From Gambelia wislizenii (taxonomy: Eukaryota; Chordata; Lepidosauria; Squamata; Crotaphytidae), in contig JAUMIR010000003.1 in NCBI GenBank assembly GCA_030847615.1, positions 285,070,265 to 285,134,264 on the forward strand: 64,000 nucleotides of DNA. Direction: 5' to 3'. The position numbers and the translations under genes are program-made. Each line of letters begins with the position of its first letter. Positions within the stretch are counted from its first letter, which is position 1. A model generated the notes under the pieces. It had not been told where the DNA came from, did no database searches, and was given only the letters and a program-made list of their open reading frames with translations. This document shows positions 1-12,007 of the stretch, piece after piece.

Positions 1-93
1 TGACTGGATAAATGAAAGCATTTAGTTAATGATTTATATCAAATGAATAGACACTGTTATGCTAGTTGTTAAACATTTCTATATCTTCTTGAT

Positions 94-2276
94 TTAGAAT
101 CATAGAATTGGAAGAGACCACAAGGGCCATCTAGTGCAACCCCCTGATGTGCAGGAATACAAAATTAAAGCAATCCTGATAGATGACCATCCAGCCTCTT
201 TTTTAAAACCTCCAAAGAAGAAGACTCCACCACACCCCGAGACAGTGTATTCCACTGCCAAACAGCTTTTACCAGCTGCAGATTCTACCTAATGTTTAGG
301 TGGAATCTCGTTTGCTGTAGTTTGAATCTACTGCCCTAGTCTCCGAGCAGCAGAAAACAAGCTTGCTCCATCCTCAATATGTCACCCCTTCAAATATTTA
401 AACATGGCCATCATATCACCTCTTAACCTTCTCTTCTCCAGGCTAAACATACCAAGCTCCCTAAGCTGCTCCTCATAGGGCATGGCTTCCCGACCTTTTA
501 CCATTTTGGTCTCCCTCTTGGACACGTTCCAGCTTCACAATATCCTTCTTAGATTGTGGTGCCCAGAACTGGACACAGTAATCCAGGTGAGGTCTGGCCA
601 AAGTGGAATAGAGTGGTACTATTGCTTCCTTCGATGCAGCCTAGAATAGGATTGGTTTTTTGAGCTGCTGCATCACACAGTTGTCTCATGTTCAGCTTGT
701 GGTCTACTATGACTCCTAGATCCCTTTCACATGTACTGTTATCAAGCCAGGTGTCAGCCATCCAAGGTCTGTGCATTTCATTTTAATTCCTAAGTGTAGT
801 ATCTTCCATTTTCCCTGTTGAAATTCATTTAGTTATTTTTGGCCCAGCTCTCTGATCTATTAAGGTCATTTGGAATTCTGATCCTGCCCTCTGGGGTATT
901 AGCTACACCTCCTAATTTGATGTCATCTGCAAATTTGATAAGCATGCCCTCTATTCCATTATCCAAACCATTTATAAAGATGTTGAATAACACTGGACCT
1001 GTGGCATCCCACTAGTCACTTCTCTCCAGCATGAAGAGGAGCCATTGGGTTTGTCTGGCCAACCAATCACAGATCCACCCAATAGTAGCATTGTCTAGCC
1101 TACAGGTTATTAGCTTGTTTGCAAGAAAATTATGGGGGGGGGTGTTTGTCAAAGGCCTTACTGAAATCAAGATATACTGCATCCACAACATTCTCTTCAC
1201 CTACCAAGTTTGTAACTCTATCAAAAAAAAGAGATAAGATTAGTCTGGCATGACTTGTTTTTGATAAACCCATGTTGACTTCTAGTGATCATGGCATTCC
1301 TTTCTAAGTGCTTATAGACTGTCTGGTTAATTATCTGTTCTAGATTCTTTCCTGCTATTAATGTCAAGCTGATCAGGTGGTAATTGTTTTGGTCCTCTTT
1401 TTTACCACTTCTGAAGATGGGGACAACATTTGCCCTCTTCCAGTCTGCTGGGACTTCTCCTGCTCTCCAGGAATTTTCAAAGATTATTGCCAGTGGTTCT
1501 GAGATTACTTCTGCCAGTTCTTTTAATATCCTTGGATATAATTCATCTGGTCCTGGAGACCTGAATTAGTTCAAGAGTAGCCAGGTATTCTCCTTATACT
1601 ATCTCTTTACCTATTCGTTGCTGCATTTCCCCTACTGCATCATCTGCTCCTTTTTCCCAGATTGAGCACTGTTTTCCTTCTGGGAGAAAACTAAGGCAAA
1701 GAAGGTGTTGAGTAGTTCTGCCTTTTCTCTGTCCTGTCAGTATTTCTCCAGCTTCTCCACACAGTGGCCCTACCATTTCCTTGTTCTTCCTTTTGCTACG
1801 GGCATTACCAGAAAAGTACTGTACTTTATTGTTTTTAACCTCTCTAGCAAGCCTGAGCTTGTTCTGTGCTTTAGCTTTTCTGACTTTATTCCTACACATG
1901 CTGGCTATTTGTTTGGATTTCTCTTTGGTGATTTCCCCCTTTTTCCATTTCTTGTAACCATCCTTTTTAACTCATAGCTGATCTGAAAGTTCTTTAGACA
2001 TCCATCCTGGTTTCTTTAGACACTTCCCATTTTTTTCCTCCTTATTGGAACTAATTGAAATTGTGTCTTCAATATCTCACTTTTAAGAAACTCTCATCCA
2101 TCAATTTTTTTCTCTTTTAGTATTCCTGACCATGGAAGTAAACACAGTATTTCCATGAGTTTACTGAAATCAGCTTTCTTAAAGTCTAGAATGTGTGTCT
2201 GACTATGCTTGGCTTCCCCTTCCCACTTCAGGAGAACATGGTCACTTCCACCTAAGGATCTCACCACTTGCACCCC
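94..2276 (-). mobile_element. CR1 LINE copy a, 3' portion (minus), split by CR1 copy b
   Basis: Read on the minus strand, this contains decayed reverse-transcriptase sequence and ends with the CR1-type 3' terminus ATTCTATGATTCT near 94. It aligns throughout to the ORF2 region of the plus-strand CR1 at 2277-6636. Its 5' side stops at ...GGGGTGCAAG (2276) and resumes at 6637, so the plus-strand element inserted into it. Many stops and frameshifts make it a pseudogene. It is the older of the two CR1s. Confidence 0.88.
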
Positions 2277-2757
2277 TAGCTCTATATAACTCCTTGCAGA
2301 GGCTTTCCAGGCCTGTTTCCTGCCAGGGAGAAGAAGGAGAGCAGCTTCTGGGCAGCCATTTTGAGTGGGTGAGTTTGAATTTTTTTAAAACTGTGGGAGA
2401 GGCTGCTTGTTGCTGAGGGGGTGGAGCTTCTGTGAGTCACATCTGCGAGTCACTAGGGGGTGGAGCTGGAACTCCTTGCAGAGGCTTTCCAGGCCAGTTT
2501 CCTGCCAGGGAGAAGAAGGAGAGCAGCTTCTGGACAGCCATTTTGAGTGGGTGAGTTTGATTTTTAAAAAAACTGTTGGGAGAGGCTTCTTGTTGCTGAG
2601 GGGGTGGAGCTTCTGTGAGTCACATCTGTGAGTCACTAGGGGGTGGAGCTGGGAGCCTAGCTCTATATAACTCCTTGCAGAGGCTTTCTAAGCCAGTTTC
2701 CTGCCAGGGAGAAGAAGGAGAGCAGCTTCTGGATAGCCATTTTGAGTGGAATTTCAG
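2277..2757 (+). repeat. Tandem 5' UTR monomers of CR1 copy b
   Basis: Two and a half direct repeats of about 180-200 bp begin near 2288, 2470 and 2669, each carrying aactccttgcagaggctt, a block ending in gccattttgagtgg, and (units 1-2) tgagggggtggagcttctg. Unit 2 lacks the leading ctagctctatata seen in units 1 and 3. By analogy with LINE monomer promoters they may be the internal promoter; the TATA-like ctatataa at 2281 and 2662 is compatible. That function is inference. Confidence 0.8.
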
Positions 2758-2847
2758 TGACCAAACAAAAATACAGCATACCTAAAAGTACAGCTTAGAG
2801 TTCTCAGCATTACCTAAGAGTTCTTAGATTACCTAAAAGCTCTCACC

Positions 2848-3825
2848 ATGGACACTGAGGGGATTGCTTCAGTCACCTGCAACACATGTGAGATATTTGT
2901 CTTCTTGTCTATAGATGTGGGGAACTTCACATGCACCAAGTGCAAGTTGGTAGCCCTCTTGGAGGAGAAAGTCCAGCAGCTGGAGACACGGGTAGCTACA
3001 CTTCAACAGATTCGTGAGCAAGAGGTTTTCCTGGACAGAACAGAATGAACAGTCTTGGACGGGGACCGCACAGAGGAAGTGGCTGGGAAGGAGAGGGTCA
3101 CTTCACAGACACAGGAGGTAGACAGCTGGAGGAATGTCACACACAGAACAAGAAAATCCAGGGATTCTTCGAGCAGCTTGCAGCTACAGAATTGATTCAA
3201 AGCCCTCTCTATTATCAAGGACAACAAGGAAGAACAGCATGGACAGACTTCAGGGGCAGAGCAGAGGACCCTGAGAGTACCATCGCAAGGAACAGCAGCT
3301 GCAAAGCCTCGAGGGAGGCATGTGGTGGTGGTGGGGGACTCCTTGCTGCGGGGTACAGAAGCAGTGGTTTGTGGGCCTGACAAGATGTCTTAGGAGGTGT
3401 GTTGTCTCGCTGGGGCAAAGATCCGTGATGTGACGGAGAGGCTGACAAGACTCATCAAGCCTACGGATCATTACCCCTTCCTTTTGGTCAATGTGGGAAC
3501 CAATGATACTGCAAGGCACAGCTTTCCAAAGATCAGAAGAGATTATGAGGCTCTGGGGAGGAAGCTGAAAGAAATGGATGCACAAGTTGTCATCTCATCT
3601 CTTCTGCCAGTTGAAGGGCAAGGTCCAGGAAGGGAGAGGAAAATAGCCGATGTAAACAACTGGCTCCGTAGATGGTGTCGCAGAGAACAATTTGGATTCT
3701 TGGATCATGGGCTGCGCTTCCATGAGGGGGGACTTCTGGCAAGAGATGGGGTGCATCTCATTACAGTTGGCAGAAACATTTTTGCCTACAGTCTCAAGAA
3801 TTTGATCAGGAGGGCTTTAAACTGA
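2848..3825 (+). pseudogene. CR1 ORF1 (Cys-rich motif, coiled coil, SGNH esterase), broken
   Basis: One reading frame from ATG 2848 to the stop at 3826-3828, about 326 codons. The N-terminus has paired cysteines (CNTC and CTKC, codons about 11-35), then a short heptad-like stretch (LLEEKVQQLETRVATLQQ). The C-terminal part is an SGNH/GDSL-type esterase: block I GDS at 3334-3342, GTND at 3496-3507 and the DxxH block DGVH at 3745-3756. Such esterase domains are known in CR1 ORF1 proteins. Three in-frame stops (TGA 3046, TGA 3193, TAG 3391) break it; the two TGAs sit where CGA would fit, consistent with CpG decay (inference). No shift of frame is needed. The ORF track of a functional element would be one continuous protein, so this is a recent pseudogene. 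Confidence 0.85.
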
Positions 3826-4008
3826 GTCATATGGGGGAGGGAGATAGTATTCTGGAAGGCAAAAGGGCTGGAGAAAATAGTCAAACTGTCATAGAGGGAA
3901 CGAGGCAAACAGTGCAAGGACCCAACAGTGGGAGGCAAAAAAAACTTGCACAAGCAGCAAGTAAAGGGAGCATATGGTCTTTGATGTCTCTACACTAATG
4001 CACAGAGC

Positions 4009-6570
4009 ATGGGAAATAAGCAAGATGAACTTGAACTCCTAGCACTACAAAACAAATATGATATAATAGGCATTACTGAAACCTGGTGGGATGAGTCGCA
4101 TGATTGGAATGTGGGAATAGAGGGGTATAATCTTTATAAGAGAAACAGGACAAACAGGAAAGGAGGAGGAATAGCATTATATGTCAGGGATATTTACACC
4201 AGTGAAGAGATCCATGACATCAATACTGGAAGCCAGTATCCTGATATTTGCTGGCAATCTAACTCAACCAAAACTTCAAGGTCTAACAAATTCCTTACTT
4301 GCCTGGAAGACAATTTCATGGTCCAAAAGGTGGAAGAGGCAACAAGGGGGTCAGCTATTTTAGATCTGATCCTAACCAACAGGGATGACCTGGTTAATGG
4401 GGTGCAAGTGGTGGGATCCTTAGGTGAGAGTGATCATGTTCTCCTGGAGTTTGTTATACAATGGAAAGGAGAAGCCAGGCATAGTCAGACATGCATTCTT
4501 GACATTAGGAGAGCTGATTTCAATACACTCAGGGAAATACTGGGGGTGATCCCATGGTCAGGAATACTAAAAGAGAAGAGACCTCAAGACGGATGGGACT
4601 TTCTCAAAAGGGAGATACTGAAGGCACAATTTCAAACAGTACCAATGAGGAAGAAAAATGGGAGGTGTCTCAAGAAACCAGGATGGATGACTAAAGAACT
4701 TTCAATGGAGCTAAGTTTTAAACGGAACACATGGAGGAAATGGAAAAAGGGAGAAATCACCAAAGAAGAATTCAAACAGATAGCGAACACGTGTAGGAGT
4801 AAAGTCAGAAAAGCTAAAGCACAGAATGAGCTCAGGCTTGCTAGAGAGGTTAAGAACAATAAAAAGGGGTTTTGGGGGGATGTTCGCCGCAAAAGGAGGG
4901 AGAAGGAAATGGTAGGGCCACTACGCAGAGAAGATGGCAAAATGCTAACAGGGGACAGAGAAAAGGCAGAATTACTCAACACCTTCTTTGCCTCAGTGTT
5001 TTCAGAAAAGGAAAGGGGGACCAACCTGAGGAGAATGGAACAGAGGACACAATAGGGGAAATCCAGCACAGAATAAGCAAAGAGGTAGTACAGGAATACC
5101 TTCTTAATCTAAATGAATTTAAATCTCCAGGACCAGATGAACTATATCCAAGAGTATTAAAACAGCTGGCAAATGTAATCTCAGAGCCATTGGCAATCAT
5201 CTTTGAGAACTCCTGGAGAACAGGAGAAGTCCCAGCAAACTGGAGGAGGGCAAACATTGTCCCCATCTTCAAAAAGGGGAAAAAAGAGGATCCCAACAAT
5301 TATCGTCCAGTTAGTCTGACATCAATACCAGGGAAGATTCTAGAGCAGATCATTAAACAGAGAGTCTGTGAAGATTTAGAAGGCAATGCCATAATCACAA
5401 AAAGTCAGCATGGGTTTCAGAGAAACAAACCATGCCAGACTAAATTGGTCTCTTTTTTTGATAAAATGACCAGCTTGGTAGATGAAGGGAATGCTGTGGA
5501 TATCGCATACCTTGATTTCAGTAAGGCCTTTGACAAGGTTCCCCATGACATTCTTGCAAACAAGTTTGTAAAATGTGGGCTAGACAAGTTAACTGTTCAA
5601 TGGATTTGTAATTGGTTGACCAGCTGAACCCAAAGGGTGCTCAGCACTGGCTCCTCTTCGTCTTGGAAAGATGTGACCAGTGGGGTGCCACAGGGTTCTG
5701 TCCTGGGCCCAGTGCTGCTCAACATCTTCATCAATGACTTGGATGAGGGAATTAGGGGCATACTTATCAAATTTGCAGATGACACTAAATTAGGAGGAGC
5801 AGCTAATACCCTAGAGGACAGGATCAAAATTCAAAATGACCTGGATAGACTGGAGACCTGGGCCAAAGCTAACAAAATGAAATTCAATACGGAGAAATGT
5901 AAGGTACTGCACTTAGGGCGGAAAAATGAAATGCATAGATATAGGATGGGAGAGACCTGGCTGAATGAGACTACGTGCGAAAGGGATCTAGGAGTCCTAG
6001 TAGACCACAAGTTGAACATGAGTCAACAGTGTGATGCAGCAGCTAAAAAGGACAATGCAATTTTGGGCTGCATCAATAGAAGTATAGTGTCTAGATCACG
6101 GGAAGTCATAGTGCCACTCTATTCTGCCTTGGTCAGACCTCACCTAGAATACTGTGTCAAGTTCTGGGCACCACCATTCAAAAAGGATATTGACAAATTG
6201 GAGCATGTGCAGAGAAGGGTGACTAAAATGGTGAAAGGTCTAGAAACCATGCCTTATGAGGAGAGACTTAGGGAGCTGGGTATGTTTAGCCTGGAAAAAA
6301 AGATGGTTAAGAAGCAATATGATAGCCCTGTTTAAGTATTTGAAGGGGTGTCACGTTGAGGATGGAGCAGTCTCTGTTCCCGAGACTGGAACATGGAGCA
6401 ATGGATACAAGCTCCAGGAACAGAGATTCCACCTCAACATTAGGAGGAACTTTTTGACAGTAAGAGCTGTTCGGCAGTGGAACACACTCCCTCGGAGCGT
6501 GGTGGGGTCTCCTTCCTTGGATGTGTTTAAACAGAGGCTGGATGGCCATCTGTCGGGATGCTTTGAATGA
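4009..6570 (+). pseudogene. CR1 ORF2 (APE endonuclease + reverse transcriptase), broken
   Basis: The endonuclease begins near [20 protein letters not shown] with catalytic-type ITETWWDES and GGGIALYV, and ends with SDHVLLEF near 4426-4450. The middle of the domain between about 4228 and 4240 is missing. The reverse transcriptase follows: KSPGPDELYPR, NYRPVSLTSIPGK, motif A DFSKAFDKVPH, motif [11 protein letters not shown] and motif C FADD (5772-5783). The C-terminal part reads ALFKYLKG and SPSLDVFKQRLDGH, ending at 6570. Breaks are a frameshift near 5010-5040, a TGA at 5625-5627 and a frameshift near 6300-6310. A stop also precedes ATG 4009 ([14 protein letters not shown]), so the native start may have been upstream. 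Catalytic RT residues are retained. Confidence 0.9.
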
Positions 6571-6636
6571 TTTCCTGCATGGCAGGGTGTTGGACTGGAT
6601 GGCCCTCATGGTCTCTTCCAACTCTACAATTCTATG

Positions 6637-8030
6637 ATTAACAAGGTCGTTGTTGTTAGTAATGTAAGATCTAAAATAGCTGACCCCTTTGTTGCCTCCT
6701 CCACCTTCTAGACAATGAAATTATCTGCAAGGCAAGTGGGGAATTTGTTGGACCTTATATTGTTGGCAGAGTTTGACTTCCAACATATATCAGGATAGCT
6801 GAAATCTCCCATTACTACATCTCTCCTTTCTGAGAGTCATCTGTTCCAGGAAAACATCATCCAAGCCCTCATTCTGGCTTGGGTGTTTGTAGTAGATCCC
6901 CACAATGGCATCACTGTTGTTTCTCTCCCCCTTAATTTTTACCCAGATGCTCTCAACTTGGCTTCCAGGATTTTAGTCATGGATCTCTTCACAGGTGTAA
7001 ACATCCTTGACATATGATGTTGCTACTACTCCTTTCCTGTTTGTTCTATTGCTCTGAAATAGGTTATGCTCCACTATTACTACATTCCAATCATGAGATT
7101 TGTCCCACCAGGTTTCAGTGATGCCTATCATATTTGCTTTGCTGTGTTAGGAGTTCAAGTTCCTCTTGTTTATTTCCTACTCTCTGTGAATTAGTGTAGA
7201 GACATCTAAGACCATGGGCCATTTCCCCTAGCTGCTTGTGTAAGTTTTCCCCCCTCTCACTGTTGAGTTCTTGTACTATTTGCCCAATTCTCTCTATAAT
7301 GTTCGGGCTAATATCTCTAGCACTTGATAAACTTCTGCCCTCAAGAATACTGTCTCCCTCCCCCACAAAACTCAGTTTAAAGCCCTACTGATCAGGTTTG
7401 TGAGATTCTTAGCAAAAACATTCCTGCCAAATGCTGTGAGGTGCAACCCATCCCTTGCCAGAAGTCCATCTTCATGAAACTTCACACCATGGTATAAGAA
7501 GCCAAATTGTTCCAGCAGCACCATCTGTGGAGCCAGTTGTTCACCTCCACTATTCTTCTCTCCCTTCCTGGCTGTGCCCTTCAACTGGGAAGAGAGACAA
7601 AATGACAACCTGTGCATCAAGATCTTTCAGCTTCCTACCATGAGCCTTGTAATCCCTTCTGATATCCTGTTGGCTGTGTCTTCCCACGTGGACCAAAAGG
7701 AAGGGGTAACGGTCAGTGGGCTTGATGAGTCTTGTCATCTCTACGTTACATCATGGATTTTTGCCCCAGAGAGACAGCACACTTCTTGAGACATCTTGTC
7801 AGGCCGCAAACCACTGCCTCTATTCCCTCACCATGGAGTCTCCTACCACCAACCACACCTCCTCTGAGGATTGGCAGGGGCCATTTCATGTGATGAATCT
7901 TCCAAGGTCACCTGCAGATTCTTTTAAGTTTGAAATTTTTCAGAAACCTCTCTATTTTTCTTCTCTTCCTATTCCCCAAAGATTGCATTGACAGCTATTC
8001 CTTTTTAACCTCTGCTTTCAGAACTCTACT
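6637..8030 (-). mobile_element. CR1 LINE copy a, 5' portion (minus)
   Basis: This is the continuation of the minus-strand CR1 beyond the nested insertion. On the minus strand it carries the start of ORF2 (VGNKQEELELLTQQSKYD near 7115-7190) and the C-terminal esterase of ORF1 (FHEDGLLARDGLHL and a VVGDS block near 7830-7860). The signal fades near 8030, where the copy appears 5'-truncated. Multiple stops and shifts make it a pseudogene. The right limit is uncertain by about 100 bp. Confidence 0.85.
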
Positions 8031-9747
8031 GATAATAAGTACAGGCATATTTTCTTGCATTTATTTGTTTATGTACATGGTGCTTTATCTGAGCAGTTTA
8101 CAACTGTTAATTGGACAGTTCCTTGCCCTCAGGCTTACAATCTAAAAAGACATGACCCACAAGGAAAAGGAGATGGCATTGGGGGAAGGGACTGAATACC
8201 GTAGATGATGGCTGCTGTTCTCTCCCTCTGAGGCCAGAGCAGTGGCAGTTGGGATAGAAGTAGAGCCTCCATCATTTTAGGACAGCATCAGATACTGTCT
8301 GTGTATCAGATATGAAATAACAACTTGTTACTTCCACCTGGTAATCCTATGAATTCCGAACCCAGAGTTCAGCTGTATTTACTTGTCAATAAATACGCAT
8401 AGGAACAGGCTGCATGAGGTACAAAATGAGGAATAGATGCCTTATTCTACCAACATCTAATAAATTAAGATAACTGTATCATCAGATGACACAGAAACTC
8501 TCCATGAGGCAGGCTGAAAAGTAACTATTCTTTGTGAAATTAAGATCAGTGCTGGTTAAAAAAACACAAACTAAAGTGGGCACAATGAGTGTCAGTTACT
8601 TGTGCATAATGTGTACAGGAATGCATTGTTACGTGGTCAGTCCTATACAGAAATAATGGACTTCTGCATAACCAATAATCCTGTGTATATTCATGCATGC
8701 ATGTATGCATGCATTCATATCCTACCTTTTAGGAAGAACCTTTACAAGGCAATTCAGAATACACTTAGAAAACAATATATCCATACAATTGTATAAAAAG
8801 GCATCAAAACCAAATACATTTTTAAAGAAGCAACCAGAATAAGGTGTTGTCTACATGATGGAAAAACTCTTCACAGAATGCAAGGGGAATACTTTTTGTC
8901 CTGATGAGGTCCCATGGAGATTTGCTGTATTAGGAAGGAGAGGATCCCAAAACCCCATGTATTCTATGATAACAGCCTTTGCTATTTCTCATTAAGTTTT
9001 TTTTTTACAAAATATACTGAAATGCATATTACTGCCCATTTAAACAACCAATTCGAATTGGGGCACTTTCTGGAAGTTGAAACATGATTGGTTGGACATG
9101 CGTAGGCTTGCCAGCGACAAAGTGGCTGGAGCCACCATTATTGATATTCACAGAAGTGATTGTGCATGATTTTTGAGCAGTAAAGCATAATACTGTAATA
9201 ATAATAATAATAATAATAATATTTTTTAAGCTGAAGATCTTCCATGTCTTGGATTTAAGAAGGAGGTAAACGTGCAATGGCAGGAGCTTTTGGAGAATAA
9301 TAATGTGAATAATTCACTTGTGGCCACCATCGTTATTTATGGGCATGCGCAATGTGAACTTCAAAACACGGATAGCTTCCCATACCTACGATCTTGAGAA
9401 AAAATCATGAAGACAAACGAACACTGCTGCAATGGTGAGTTAATGCACAACTACCCACTGTTAATTTTCCTATCTAACTGAACACTAAGTCTACTCTGAA
9501 GGAAACTAGTGCAGGAGCCACAGACACCTCTGAGCAGAGGAAATCCACAGCTGAGGGGCCACTACTAAAAAGTCCCTTTCCAGACAGCCTGGTATATCCT
9601 AATGGACATGGGCAGGTTTACATTGGTGAATACTGTACTGTCATTCAAATAATCTACATCCAAACCATTTGCAGCTTTAAAGCATTTTAAAGTGAGTCAG
9701 ACAATCAACAGTTAGCCAATGCCACTGGTAAAGAATCAGTGTAACAT
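8031..9747. other. Intronic DNA, no gene recognised
   Basis: AT-rich intron sequence. It holds a weak LINE/SINE 3'-tail-like stretch at about 8040-8150 (tttatgtacatggtg ... cagtttacaa), an ATGC-rich short repeat at 8692-8715 and an (AAT)n microsatellite at 9197-9222. No splice acceptor with a kinase-like exon was found. Confidence 0.5.
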
Positions 9748-9965
9748 GATCAGATCACTGTATGTTGGACTTGGACTCCATGAGACCAAAGTCTGAATTC
9801 CTCTTCAGCCTTGGAAACCTGCTGAGTAACCTTGGACAAGACATACTCTGTCAGCCTCAGAGGAAGCAACAGCAAACCCGCTCTGAATAAATCTTGCCAA
9901 GAAAACCCTGTGAGAGGGTTGCCTTAAGTCAAAGTCAACTTGAAAGCACATAACAACAGCAATCA
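9748..9965 (+). mobile_element. Sauria-type SINE (tRNA head, BovB-type tail), decayed
   Basis: The 5' part resembles a decayed tRNA-derived head (ttggactccatgagacc, aaagtctgaattcc). The body reads ccttggacaag and tcagcctcagagg, and the tail agaaaaccctgtgag and cttgaaagcacataacaac. The same body and tail recur at 45643-45860 and the tail at 15540-15615. This combination is characteristic of squamate Sauria SINEs. Pol III boxes are eroded. Confidence 0.75.
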
Positions 9966-11234
9966 AAAACAATAATCAATAGTCTAGTTTGCACTTTCAC
10001 CTAATGAACCAATTGAATGGTTCTTGTGATGTGCAGTGTTATACATCACAGCTACCAAATTTCCAGTACCACTGTTTCAAATATCAGCATGCATACCTCA
10101 TTAGTTAATGGCATTGTAAAATGTCTTGGCATTGTCATCTACAAATCTATTATTTCAGAGTTGCATGCAACAGCTTTACTAACTCCCATTACACAGAACT
10201 TGGAAAATTACATTTTTGGATTACAACTCTCAGAATTGCCTAGGCAGCTATTGAGTTCAGTGGGTATATGCATGCATACCCACTGCCTGAGGAAACATAC
10301 AACTGACTATGCAATTCTTTTCTTACATGTTTCTACTGAGATGCAAGTCCCTCCAAGCTCAATGGAACATAACTATCAGGTAAACAGGGGTTGCTGCAAT
10401 AGATTTAAGACAGTGATTCCTCTGGAAATTATTTCACTTTACTGTCCATCTTCTATCTACTGATTTCTGCATAAAACTCAACTGAATTCAACAGGACTAC
10501 TGAGTAGACATGTCTTGTTTATTTTTGTGGCAGATATGGGAGCTTCCAGACAAGGCTGGAAGAATCACCCTGCCACCAATCATGGCCAGAAACTGCCTCC
10601 TGTAACCCTCCTGCATTTTCTCTTCCATCTTTTTGTTTGTTTGTTTGTTTCCACAGAAAACACATTAGAAATTAGACAGCTATTCTGTCTTTTTTCTTCT
10701 CAAGAGATTCCTCCACAGAGGTGGAAGAAAAACGAAAGGGTTACAAGTGGAGAGTGCTGCCACAATCAGAATCCTGCCCACCCTCCTATAAAATTCTGTG
10801 ACTTATGGCAAGATGCTGGCATGATAAAACCAAAAGCTGCACAATGCCTTGCCGCCGGTGACAGCGGTGCTCAGTCAGTGTGTGTGTGTGGGGGGGGGGG
10901 GGAATCAGACAGTCTGGAAGCAGCCTGTCAGTCAAGTCTAGAAAGGGGTGGGAATTGTGAAGCACTCCCAATACTGTTGGATTGCAACTCCCTGTATTCT
11001 TTACCTTTGGCTATACTGGTTAGGACCGCTGGGAGTTTTAGTCCAACCATATCTGAAGGGCTACAGGATTCCCATCTGTGGTCTGGGAATACCCCGTGTC
11101 TTCTTGGCATTCTGCAGCAACGGAATAATCATTCCACCTGTGTGTTGTTTTGAGATTACTGTACTGTATACTGTGTGTGTAACACACACACAAATGAAGT
11201 AAATTGGTGCCCCTTTGTGCTACCGTCTGAAGAA
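9966..11234. other. Intronic DNA with MITE-like fragment and microsatellites
   Basis: No gene is recognised. A fragment at about 10965-11095 (tgttggattgcaactccc ... gctgggagttttagtccaacc) resembles the common amniote dispersed repeat built on 'tgggagttgtagtccaac'. Short repeats include (GTTT)n at 10632-10650, a TG/G run at 10879-10902 and a GTGTGTGT/ACACACAC inverted repeat at 11173-11193. Confidence 0.5.
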
Positions 11235-12005
11235 CCTGCACTGTGGTTGAGGGCTTGGCTCTCCCCTTTTGGGCACAGACCCTGACTCCAGCTCATTTCT
11301 CCTCACGAAGGCACTTTCCAGACGAAAGACCATCCTCACAAAGGGTCTTTCCACCGCCAACCCTCCTCCGCCTCCTCGCCCCATTCCCTCTTCCCACTCC
11401 CCGTGTTCTTTCCCCCAAAGGTGCTCCCCATGGGTCCGAGGGTGGCGGGGCGGGGGGGGGAGAGAGAAAGAACAAGGCCGCCGCTTCTCGGGGCGTTTGG
11501 ATGGGAGCCGCGAGCGCAGCCTTTCCGTCTGGAAGCAGCCCCCCAAGGGCAGGACGGGGTTGGCAGGGGAGACAGGCGGGGAGAAGCGTCTGGCGAGCGG
11601 GAAGGCGGCGAACAGCGGCCCCCGGAGGCCAAATGGCGGCAGGGGGTTAGGAAGCGGCGCGGGCGCCTGGGGACCGACACGGCGGCTGGCTGGGGTGCCC
11701 GGGAGCCGCTCCACGCAAAGTGTGTTGGTTGGGGGGAGGCTGTTTGGGCAAGGGGAAGAACGGGGAGCCCAGCGCCTCTGCAGGGCGACGGGACGAAGCG
11801 GCCCTGCCAGGCGCCAACTCCGTCTCCCTCAGAGAAAGAGGAGAGGGGCCGCCGGGCCCACGGGGGCTGCCTCGAGGCGGGAGGGGAGGCATGGAGGGGA
11901 AGGGAGGGGAGGGCCAAAAGAAAACCCCACGCCTGCCCCGCGGGTTTCGTGGCGGGAAAGGGCCGCGCCGGCTGACCAAGAGAGGGAGGGAGGGAGGGAA
12001 GGGGT

Positions 12006-12007
12006 AC
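12006..12007 (-). other. Splice donor of HUNK exon 1
   Basis: On the minus strand the exon ends GAAAAG and the intron begins GTACCC, a good match to the vertebrate donor consensus. Cutting here leaves a phase-0 exon of exactly 85 codons ending at TGEK, the same place where the known kinase continues with VAIK. Reading through instead enters proline-rich low-complexity sequence unrelated to a kinase, which supports the boundary. Confidence 0.88.

Larger units (their letters stand above)
2277..6636 (+). mobile_element. CR1 LINE copy b, nearly full length, inserted in CR1 copy a
   Basis: A 4.36-kb non-LTR retrotransposon with a tandem-repeat 5' UTR, an esterase-bearing ORF1, an endonuclease/reverse-transcriptase ORF2 and the 3' end ATTCTATG typical of CR1. 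The flanks rejoin the minus-strand CR1 as cacccc (2271-2276) and attaac (6637-6642) without target-site duplication, which is usual for CR1. Length is close to the roughly 4.5 kb of complete CR1s. ORF1 has three in-frame stops; ORF2 has an internal deletion, one stop and two frameshifts. It is therefore not autonomous now, but is much better preserved than its host copy. Confidence 0.92.
1..12007 (-). other. HUNK intron 1 (5' part, continues off window)
   Basis: This is inferred from the donor at 12007 and the minus-strand orientation of HUNK. No acceptor plus kinase exon 2 (VAIK VIDKK-type sequence) was found to the left, so the intron is more than 12 kb here. It contains two nested CR1 LINEs, one SINE and microsatellites, and no second gene was recognised within it. 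Confidence 0.75.

Noticed and set aside
8031..11234. Second HUNK exon within the window
   Set aside because: No VAIK-type kinase continuation with an acceptor site was found on the minus strand.
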